Shown one piece after another: positions 1-4,768 of a stretch of 5,545 nucleotides of DNA. The stretch is from positions 1 through 5,545 of the forward strand of contig DGHD01000046.1 of NCBI GenBank assembly GCA_002392505.1, written 5' to 3'. The notes beneath the pieces were generated by a model that saw only the letters and a program-made list of their open reading frames with translations, ran no database searches and was not told the origin of the DNA. Within the stretch, counting starts at the first letter, position 1; every line of letters begins with the position of its first letter. The stretch is from Christensenella sp. UBA3857. Lineage in GTDB: Bacteria; Bacillota; Clostridia; Christensenellales; CAG-138. The translations under genes and the position numbers were made by a program.

Positions 1-30
1 TGTCTTTGGGCGCATTCACTTAACGACATA

Positions 31-162
31 CAGCCTCAAAAGGTATCTTTTTAGAGCCCTGCTTCGTTGAAAATGCTCGAAAGACTCTCCGAGTATTACT
101 GCGCTTTTCGCCTTGCATGGCGCAAAAATCTCCTCTTTTGAGACGCTTCGCGGTTTTCAGCC
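31..162. other. Gene-free hairpin-rich interior of the long repeat
   Basis: No convincing coding frame is visible here. Several short complementary pairs are: AATGCTCG (72-79) with CGAGTATT (90-97), including one G-T pair; CGCC (109-112) with GGCG (119-122), extended by flanking T and A runs; and CTCAAAAG (35-42) with CTTTTGAG (135-142), which brackets the other two. The nested layout could fold as a compact RNA or as single-stranded DNA. No promoter is obvious, so transcription is not established. It may be only the interior of a non-autonomous element. Confidence 0.3.
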
Positions 163-204
163 GATATAAAAAAGAAAATCCGGGGAAATGAGCTATCCCC
201 GGAT
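162..204 (-). terminator. Intrinsic terminator of the PII-like/antiporter operon
   Basis: A perfect 9-bp stem, ATCCGGGGA (178-186) with TCCCCGGAT (196-204), encloses a 9-nt loop. On the minus strand it is followed by a T-rich run (TTTTCTTTTTTATA, complement of 164-177). It lies about 95 bp past the antiporter stop codon. A shorter T run on the plus side (208-212) means it could also stop plus-strand transcription, more weakly. The hairpin sits inside the long repeat and is flanked by an 11-bp inverted repeat (152-162 and 231-241). Confidence 0.8.
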
Positions 205-297
205 ATCTTTTTATACGTTGATTTTTTTCAGGCTGAAAACCTGCATCTCCTTAAGTGAATGCACCCTTCCCGCCGTGCTTTTTTCTGTCACACAGTA

Positions 298-1575
298 TCA
301 GCTCTTTCTCTTATGCCTGCGGAAGAGCTGCGTGAGGGGACGTCTCTCCTTCGACGAAACCTTGTCGATCTCGCCCGCGCCCTGGAGAGCGGCCTTCGTT
401 ATGATGGGACCGGTGAGCTCGTAGACGAGGGTGGCGAAGAGCACCACGGTAACGACCTGATCCGCTACCACGGCGAGGTCCTCCGAGGCGGCGACCATCT
501 GCGCCATACCTATCGCGACGCCCGCCTGCGGAAGGAGCGTAAGCCCCAGGTAATCGCGCACGGTCCTTTCGGACTTGACTATCGCGGAGCCAACGAACGC
601 GCCGGTGTATTTGCCTATCGCGCGGGCGATGACGTAGACGACGCCCGCGACGCCCACCTTGGGCAGAATGGTGAGCTTGAGATCCGCGCCGGAAATGACG
701 AAGAACAGCATGAACAGCGCGGGTGTCCACTTTTCACAATGCGTGAGGATGTGGATGGAATCGCCGCGAAGGTTCGCGAACACGGCGCCGATCATCATGC
801 AGACGAGAAGGCTCGAAAGATCGAGTATCTCCGAAAGACCAACGCCGAAAACGACGGCGCAGATCATGAGCATGAGCCTTGAATCGCGGGACTTGAAGAA
901 CCTGCACATGAGCGACAGGATCGCTCCGAGCGCAGCTCCGATAAGGAGTGAAAGCCCTATCTCGCGAAGGGGGGCGAGTATCACCGCCTCCGCCGTGACG
1001 CTGCCGCCGACGGCGAAGACCTCCGCAAGGGCGAAGCAGACGGAGAAAATGATTAAGCCGACCGCGTCGTCGAACGCGACGACGGGAAGCAGGGTCTCGG
1101 TAACGGGACCCTTCGCCTTATACTGGCGGACGACCATCAGCGTTGCGGCGGGCGCCGTTGCTGCGGCTATCGCGCCGAGGAGCAGCGCGCGCGGCACGAA
1201 ATGATCCGGGCAGTCGCGGCGTACGAACATCATCGCCGCCATTACGAAAAGCACCGTCGTCATCGCCTGGAAGAGCGTGATTATGATGACCTTTATGCCG
1301 AGCTTCTTGATAGTGGCGAGCTTGAACTCGCCGCCGATCGAGAACGCGATGAAGCCGAGCGCGACGCTCGTGATGATGCCGAAGCTTTTAAGCCCTTCCT
1401 CCGTTATGAGACCGCCGAACGCGCCCCCGGTCACGAGGTTCCAGAAATTGGGACCTATGAGAAGACCCGCGATAAGATAACCCGTGACGTTCGGAAGATT
1501 GAACAGCTTCATAACGCGGGTAAGAAGCAGGCCCGCCGCCATGGCGAACCCGATCATGATCAGAGTTGTAAACAT
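298..1575 (-). CDS. CPA2-type cation/proton antiporter membrane protein
   Basis: This 425-aa polytopic membrane protein matches the sodium/hydrogen exchanger fold (CPA2 clan, KefB/NapA-like). It has about twelve hydrophobic segments from residue 3 to about 397, and an N-terminal GYLIAGLLIGP motif at 32-42. The discontinuous-helix signature AATAPAAT is at 138-145. VVAFDDAVG at 165-173 carries the paired aspartates D169-D170, which in this family mark electrogenic proton exchange. ARAIGKYTGA at 317-326 supplies the conserved basic residues of the transport core. Likely role is exchange of Na+ or K+ for H+ across the cytoplasmic membrane; the ion cannot be read from sequence. Unlike KefB/KefC there is no C-terminal nucleotide-binding RCK domain, only a short basic tail (401-425). 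The gene starts 9 bp after the PII-like gene and shares its promoter. The upstream GGGAG is about 14 nt from the ATG, so translation may depend partly on coupling. The family call is strong, the ion unknown. Confidence 0.9.
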   Translation of the reverse strand: MFTTLIMIGFAMAAGLLLTRVMKLFNLPNVTGYLIAGLLIGPNFWNLVTGGAFGGLITEEGLKSFGIITSVALGFIAFSIGGEFKLATIKKLGIKVIIITLFQAMTTVLFVMAAMMFVRRDCPDHFVPRALLLGAIAAATAPAATLMVVRQYKAKGPVTETLLPVVAFDDAVGLIIFSVCFALAEVFAVGGSVTAEAVILAPLREIGLSLLIGAALGAILSLMCRFFKSRDSRLMLMICAVVFGVGLSEILDLSSLLVCMMIGAVFANLRGDSIHILTHCEKWTPALFMLFFVISGADLKLTILPKVGVAGVVYVIARAIGKYTGAFVGSAIVKSERTVRDYLGLTLLPQAGVAIGMAQMVAASEDLAVVADQVVTVVLFATLVYELTGPIITKAALQGAGEIDKVSSKERRPLTQLFRRHKRKS

Positions 1576-1584
1576 GCTATCTTA

Positions 1585-1923
1585 TCATTCTCCCTCGATG
1601 CCCTCGAAGCTCGTTATGGGCACGGTGAACATTACGCCCTTTTTGCCGAGCCCCGCGGTGTTGCGGCGGACGACGCGCTTCGCATGCTCGATCTGATCGT
1701 CGTTCAAAAGCAGGAAAGCGGTGTGGCTCATCTCGAAATCGTTGGAGACGACCTTCGAGAGGGACCCGAATATGGGCGCCGCGTCGATGGTGGAATTGAG
1801 GAGCGCATGCTTAAGACTCGTCGACTGTATGACGACGCCGTTCATGCCGTGCGCCTTTAATCCCGCGAGGGTCTCAAGAAACTCGTCGCAGTCGTCGATC
1901 GTTATTACCAAAAGCTGCATCAT
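1585..1923 (-). CDS. PII-like small regulatory protein next to the antiporter
   Basis: This 112-aa protein has the size and beta-alpha-beta-beta-alpha-beta order of the PII/ferredoxin-like superfamily: strand QLLVITIDD (3-11), helix 12-26, strand NGVVIQSTS (28-36), a variable T-loop-like stretch (about 37-66), strand HTAFLLLND (67-75), helix 76-91, and final strand GVMFTVPIT (96-104). GLGKKGVMF (91-99) resembles the glycine-rich turn of PII proteins that contacts nucleotide, so ligand binding is possible but unproven. The start is placed at ATG 1923 because GGAGG at 1933-1937 lies 9 nt upstream. A longer TTG-initiated frame from 1986 would begin inside the -35 box of the promoter and is rejected. 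A second ATG at 1920 is also possible. As first gene of an operon with a regulator-less antiporter, it probably senses a small ligand and controls transport (inference). No named family member was recognised. Confidence 0.75.
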   Translation of the reverse strand: MMQLLVITIDDCDEFLETLAGLKAHGMNGVVIQSTSLKHALLNSTIDAAPIFGSLSKVVSNDFEMSHTAFLLLNDDQIEHAKRVVRRNTAGLGKKGVMFTVPITSFEGIEGE

Positions 1924-1958
1924 TGTGACGAACCTCCAGATAATGTTTTTACACAACA

Positions 1959-1986
1959 ATATTAGTCCTTTTTTCCGCAAAGTCAA
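1959..1986 (-). promoter_or_regulatory. Sigma-A promoter of the PII-like/antiporter operon
   Basis: Read on the minus strand, TTGACT (1981-1986) and TAATAT (1959-1964) are separated by 16 nt. Both boxes are close to the sigma-A consensus. Transcription would start near 1952, giving a short leader that carries the GGAGG site for the ATG at 1923. The preceding gene's terminator lies just upstream at 2004-2037, which supports an independent unit. Confidence 0.7.
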
Positions 1987-2003
1987 GGGGTGAGCAATTA
2001 TAT

Positions 2004-2037
2004 AAAAAAAGAGCCTCCCGTCTTAAAAAGGAAGCTC
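2004..2037 (-). terminator. Intrinsic terminator of the SpoIIQ-like gene
   Basis: On the minus strand, GAGCTTCC (complement of 2030-2037) pairs with GGAGGCTC (complement of 2011-2018) across an 11-nt loop and is followed by seven Ts (complement of 2004-2010). One pair is U-G in the minus-strand RNA but would be a C-A mismatch in plus-strand RNA. No T run follows on the plus side, so the terminator is strand-specific. Confidence 0.85.
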
Positions 2038-2038
2038 C

Positions 2039-2087
2039 TTGGGCGCATTCACTTAACGATATGCTCCTTAAGTGAATGCGCCCTTCC
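2039..2087. repeat. Compact copy of the inverted-repeat element
   Basis: Perfect 16-bp inverted arms GGGCGCATTCACTTAA (2041-2056) and TTAAGTGAATGCGCCC (2068-2083) enclose an 11-nt loop. The flanks 2039-2062 and 2064-2087 match the two ends of the long copy at 6-29 and 247-270, with one mismatch each. This copy therefore equals left arm, one base, right arm. It sits 14 bp past the stop codon of the M23 gene and before its terminator, where the transcript would form a very stable hairpin. Either it arose from the long form by loss of the centre, or it is the basic unit. Confidence 0.7.
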
Positions 2088-2097
2088 GCTCTTGACG

Positions 2098-2865
2098 CTA
2101 TTCCGCTTTTTTCTTGAACACGATCAGGTTCTCGGGGTCGTTCGGTATGCCGTTCAGCCACAGCTCGAAATGCAGATGGCTCTCGTCGGCGCATTCGGAT
2201 ATCGCGGTATCGCCGACGTATCCGATAAGCCCGCGCGCCGCTACCCTGTCGCCCTCCTTTACGGGCGGCTCCTTCTGAAGCCCCGCGTAAAGCGTGGAAA
2301 CTCCGCCCTCGTGCTCTATGAGGACCGTCGTTCCGAGAAGGTCGTCGTCATACACCTTCTTCACCGTGCCGGGCATTACGGTCCTGACCTCCGTCCCCTT
2401 CGGCGCGGCGAGATCCACGCCGGGATGGGTCATCCACTGGCGAAGCGTTTTCGACCAGATGAGAAAGTCCATCGCATAGCCCTTTATGAGTATCCCGTCG
2501 ACCGGCGGCGCGGGCTGATCCTTCGGCAGGGGCGCCGCGGTTGCGGAGGGCGCGGGCGTCAGATCCGGCATAAGAGTAGGCTCCGCCGTCGGTTCGGGAG
2601 TAGGCAAAGGCTTATGCGTGTTCGCGGGCTGCGCGGGCGACGGCGCGGGCGTCGATACGGCGGCGTCCTTAAGGCGCTCGTCATACGACTTTTCCGCCGG
2701 GGAGCCCGTGCCGGTCTCCTTCATTCCGAGCACCCCCGCGGTTATTCCGGCGGCGACGAGAAGCGCAAGCATCGCGCCGAGGTACACGCCGTTCCTTCGC
2801 ATGAATATCCTTGTACGGAGCCTTCGTAAACTCCGTTTCCTGTTCGTATCGGGCAGTTCCTTCAT
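2098..2865 (-). CDS. spoIIQ: SpoIIQ-like membrane-anchored LytM (M23) protein
   Basis: The 255-aa protein has a basic cytoplasmic start (1-26), one membrane segment (about 27-48), a Pro/Thr/Ala-rich linker (71-122) and a C-terminal LytM/peptidase M23 domain (about 128-246). The zinc ligands of M23 enzymes are present: H147 and D151 in HPGVD, and H232 in HLHFELW, where H230 is a catalytic histidine. The second catalytic histidine, usually in a YAHL-type motif, is replaced by glycine in YAGL (193-196), so hydrolytic activity is doubtful. WMTHPGVDLAAP, the DLLGTTVLIEH stretch and ECADESHLHFELW recall SpoIIQ, the forespore partner of SpoIIIAH in the engulfment and feeding-tube complex. That assignment rests on remembered family features and on the sigma-F-like promoter. 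A generic M23 envelope protein is the alternative. AGGAG lies 9 nt before the ATG. The gene is a single transcription unit. Confidence 0.85.
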   Translation of the reverse strand: MKELPDTNRKRSLRRLRTRIFMRRNGVYLGAMLALLVAAGITAGVLGMKETGTGSPAEKSYDERLKDAAVSTPAPSPAQPANTHKPLPTPEPTAEPTLMPDLTPAPSATAAPLPKDQPAPPVDGILIKGYAMDFLIWSKTLRQWMTHPGVDLAAPKGTEVRTVMPGTVKKVYDDDLLGTTVLIEHEGGVSTLYAGLQKEPPVKEGDRVAARGLIGYVGDTAISECADESHLHFELWLNGIPNDPENLIVFKKKAE

Positions 2866-2899
2866 AAGCTATCACTCCTGACGTTTTTTCTTTCAAGGG

Positions 2900-2929
2900 T
2901 ATCTTGTCCCGATCGCGCATATATCATAC
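2900..2929 (-). promoter_or_regulatory. Candidate sigma-F-type sporulation promoter of the SpoIIQ-like gene
   Basis: On the minus strand, GTATG (2925-2929) and GGACAAGATA (2900-2909) are separated by 15 nt. The Bacillus sigma-F pattern is roughly GYATA, 15 nt, GGnnAnAnTR. The -10 element departs at one position and the -35 at its last base. The -35 also fits the related sigma-G pattern, but the -10 does not. Transcription would start near 2893, about 28 nt before the ATG. In Bacillus subtilis spoIIQ is sigma-F dependent, which agrees with the protein call. The match is by eye only. Confidence 0.45.
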
Positions 2930-2958
2930 TTGAAAACTTTGCGGATTTTTGTTATAAT
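2930..2958 (+). promoter_or_regulatory. Sigma-A promoter of the CPBP-like/ArgRS-like/MBL operon
   Basis: TTGAAA (2930-2935) and a perfect TATAAT (2953-2958) are 17 nt apart, a near-ideal sigma-A promoter. Transcription would start near 2965 and give a leader of about 80 nt before the ATG at 3046. The box is adjacent to the -35 of the divergent SpoIIQ-like promoter. Confidence 0.8.
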
Positions 2959-2964
2959 TGCTAT

Positions 2965-3045
2965 TTGTAAACGTATGTCCCATGATAATGGCGCATAAAT
3001 CTATTCCGGAGGCAGTACCGCGGCTCTTCGCGGGCAGGTTTTACG
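2965..3045 (+). other. 5-prime leader with displaced Shine-Dalgarno and small hairpins
   Basis: The only strong ribosome binding sequence, GGAGG (3008-3012), lies 33 nt before the ATG at 3046 and has no start codon at a usual distance in that frame. Between them CCGCG (3018-3022) pairs with CGCGG (3029-3033), and folding it would shorten the gap to about 17 nt. A second small pairing, CCAT (2980-2983) with ATGG (2988-2991), lies upstream. A weak AGG is 9 nt before the ATG. No known riboswitch class was recognised. Confidence 0.35.
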
Positions 3046-4140
3046 ATGAAGATTTTGAAGACCGTTGGCTTTTTTATGCTGGCGCTCGCGATGTTCCTGG
3101 CGTTCACTTTCCCCTTCTTCGCAGTACCCATGCGGTTTGAGAAGAAGGTCCGCTCGATGACTCTCGAAAGGATCGAGAGCGGAAGCATGGCGGTGGACGA
3201 AAGCTATATCGATCAGAGCATCGGCGAGTCCATGCGCGAGAACGTGAAGCCCATTTTCAAAACGGCGTTCCTCGTCGCGTCCGCCGCGGCGCTGATCGTA
3301 TTCGCGCTGACCGTGCGTCCCCCGCACGACGCGGGCGGGTTCAATCTGTTCAATCCGCTTGCGCTCGTTTTCACGGCGCTCTTATCCATTGCCGCCTGCT
3401 TCGTAATGGGGCTTGCGCTGAACGCTTCCGTCAAGCCCGCCGCGGAAGGCTTCCGCGCGTTTTTGACCGACGTGACGGGCAATTTCGCCTTCCCCGACTA
3501 TAAGCTTATACTGATGCTGATGGTCCCCGCAGTGCTTGAGGCGGTGTTCCGCGGCGCTGTGTTCAGCTTCCTCGAAAAGGTGCATCCGATCGTCGCCGTC
3601 GTGCTCACTCCGCTGCTTTACGCCTTCAGCGTTTACTACATCGTAGGCAGCTATACCAGGATCAGCATGGGCACGACCGAGCCCGCCCTTGCCGCCGGCA
3701 TACTCGCGCTCGGGCTCGGCTTTGTCGAAACGGTCCTCACGTGGAGGCTCCATTCCGTCATCCCCGCGATACTCTCCCACGTTATGATCGCCGCCTGCGC
3801 GCCCGCGTTCAGCGGCGCGATGGATCAGGGCGTGCCGCTCCTCGTGCTGTCCGCGATAATTCTCGCAGCGCTGCTTGCGGGGTTCGTCGTCGTGTTCACC
3901 TTCCTCGCAAAGAAGAGGTGCGTATTCGCTTACGATTTCCCGTTTGAAAAGCACCACGCGAATATGCAGCGGCTTTTGACCGTCCCCGCGGACGGCGAAA
4001 AGCCCAAGGAGAAAACGGCGAAGAAGGATAAGAAGGATAAGCCCGCCAAGAAGGAAAAGAAGAAGGATAAGCCCAATAAGGAGACTGCGGCGGTCGTCCC
4101 CGCAAAGCAGGAAAAATCCGGAAAATCAAAGGAGAAATGA
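3046..4140 (+). CDS. Degenerate CPBP/Abi-type membrane protein with lysine-rich tail
   Basis: This 364-aa protein has about eight membrane segments (near 5-28, 69-90, 104-127, 152-175, 180-203, 212-231, 237-256, 263-288). A polar loop (29-68) lies after the first, and a Lys/Glu/Asp-rich tail covers about 303-364. LEAVFRGAVFSFLE (164-177) aligns with motif 1 of the CPBP/Rce1 intramembrane protease family (EExxxRG), but the first glutamate is leucine. The motif-2 histidine appears as tyrosine (F195 to Y199). The third motif keeps H245 in PAILSHVMIA but lacks the usual Asn four residues later. With two key residues missing it is probably not a working protease and may act as a scaffold or transport-associated protein (inference). 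The ATG at 3046 is the only ATG in this frame after the upstream stop at 2986 that retains the first membrane segment, but its ribosome binding site is weak. It is the first gene of a three-gene operon and overlaps the next by 4 bp. Confidence 0.75.
   Translation: MKILKTVGFFMLALAMFLAFTFPFFAVPMRFEKKVRSMTLERIESGSMAVDESYIDQSIGESMRENVKPIFKTAFLVASAAALIVFALTVRPPHDAGGFNLFNPLALVFTALLSIAACFVMGLALNASVKPAAEGFRAFLTDVTGNFAFPDYKLILMLMVPAVLEAVFRGAVFSFLEKVHPIVAVVLTPLLYAFSVYYIVGSYTRISMGTTEPALAAGILALGLGFVETVLTWRLHSVIPAILSHVMIAACAPAFSGAMDQGVPLLVLSAIILAALLAGFVVVFTFLAKKRCVFAYDFPFEKHHANMQRLLTVPADGEKPKEKTAKKDKKDKPAKKEKKKDKPNKETAAVVPAKQEKSGKSKEK
4021..4080 (+). repeat. Purine-rich low-complexity repeat coding the lysine tail
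   Basis: A run of AAG, GAT and GAA codons includes the 14-mer AGAAGGATAAGCCC at 4031-4044 and again at 4061-4074, 30 bp apart and in frame, with a partial copy before it. It encodes repeated KKDKP units in the tail of the membrane protein. Such tracts can vary in length by slippage or unequal pairing. Confidence 0.6.
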
Positions 4141-4763
4141 ACCTTAAACGAAGTATAACCGACGCGCTTTTGCCCGTTTTGAGGGAGTATTGTCCTAAAT
4201 GCTCAGCGGACGATCCCGGCTTTTTCGGGAGCCGGGCCGATATCGCCGTTCCCCTCGGCGTCAAATACGGGCTTGACATGGACGAGCGCATGGTATATAA
4301 TATCAAAAATGGGGTAAGTATGGACGGCTTTCCCCTGTTTTCATCGGCACGCATAAGCTCCGGTTTTCTGGAGCTTCGGATCAGGGACGAGGCGCTTTGC
4401 CGATTTGCCCGCGGCGCGGTATCGCGCGCGGACGCGGCGGCGTTCCTGCCCCCCGATGAATTTGAGCTTTTCAAGGGGCTCGGGTTCATACGCGCCCGGC
4501 TGCTGGATCTTTTTCGGCAGAGGGGCGGCGATATTACCGTGCCCGTCTCCCCCGAAGCGCGGCGCGCGCTGTGGCACTGCCTTACGGCGGACTCGCCCTC
4601 GTCGCTGAACGTTGCCCTGAAGGAAGCGGGCGAAGCCGCGGAGCGCGGCAGGCTCGACGGTCTGAACGGGAACGGGGCTTTTGAATTGAGCGGCGGCGCG
4701 GCGCTTGCCATGGCCGTTTCGCTTTACGAGGCGTCAAGAACAATAACCTTAAGAATGGAGTGA
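4137..4763 (+). CDS. Uncharacterised protein resembling ArgRS N-terminal and DALR regions
   Basis: I do not firmly recognise this 208-aa soluble protein. Its N-terminal half (about 1-90) has the layout of the extra N-terminal domain of arginyl-tRNA synthetase, ending in SSGFLELRIRDEAL (74-87), comparable with the GPGFINF-type end of that domain. Residues about 110-205 are helical, and FKGLGFIRARLLDLFRQ (112-128) resembles the start of a DALR anticodon-binding domain. The class I catalytic core with HIGH and KMSKS is absent, so it cannot charge tRNA by itself. It might bind tRNA or act as an adaptor, but the resemblance is weak and by eye. The ATG at 4137 overlaps the upstream stop (ATGA). GGAG at 4131-4134 is only 2 nt from this ATG, too close to be ideal, so initiation probably relies on coupling. 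The next in-frame ATG (codon 48) would remove most of the first domain. The MBL-fold gene follows 5 bp after its stop. Confidence 0.7.
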   Translation: MNLKRSITDALLPVLREYCPKCSADDPGFFGSRADIAVPLGVKYGLDMDERMVYNIKNGVSMDGFPLFSSARISSGFLELRIRDEALCRFARGAVSRADAAAFLPPDEFELFKGLGFIRARLLDLFRQRGGDITVPVSPEARRALWHCLTADSPSSLNVALKEAGEAAERGRLDGLNGNGAFELSGGAALAMAVSLYEASRTITLRME

Positions 4764-4768
4764 CAGAT

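Larger units (their letters stand above)
6..270. repeat. Long copy of a MITE-like inverted-repeat element
   Basis: The segment is bounded by inverted arms GGGCGCATTCACTTAA (8-23) and TTAAGTGAATGCACCC (251-266), complementary at 15 of 16 positions. The arm sequences 6-29 and 247-270 recur at 2039-2062 and 2064-2087 with one mismatch each, so two separate loci share both ends. The 217 bp between the arms (30-246) contain no plausible gene. They hold small hairpins, a second inverted repeat (GGTTTTCAGCC at 152-162 with GGCTGAAAACC at 231-241) and the terminator of the antiporter operon. No transposase is present and no clear target-site duplication can be read, so mobility would need an enzyme supplied elsewhere. 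The element lies 3-prime to the antiporter gene, just as the compact copy lies 3-prime to the M23 gene. Calling it a MITE is inference. The shared, paired ends are seen directly. Confidence 0.6.

Noticed and set aside
6..270. CRISPR array or complete insertion sequence
   Set aside because: Only two inverted arms are present, with no direct repeats at regular spacing and no transposase gene. At most it is a non-autonomous element.
259..1860. Several long plus-strand open frames across 259-882, 659-1204 and 1201-1860
   Set aside because: They lie antisense to the antiporter and PII-like genes. Their products are rich in charged residues with no recognisable domain, as expected of reverse frames in GC-rich coding DNA, and none has a promoter or ribosome binding site.
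1990..2829. A 279-aa plus-strand frame opposite the M23 gene
   Set aside because: It runs through the terminator, the inverted repeat and the antisense of the clear LytM domain. Its product is an Arg/Gly-rich shadow.
3382..3957. Minus-strand frames opposite the CPBP-like gene, including 3896-4711
   Set aside because: They are antisense to proteins with clear membrane segments or good operon signals. Their composition is rich in Arg, Ser and Pro, without motifs or ribosome binding sites.
4760..4768. GTG start at 4760 for the MBL-fold gene
   Set aside because: The GTG overlaps the GGAG that correctly serves ATG 4769, and family members typically begin at MKI..GHSCF.
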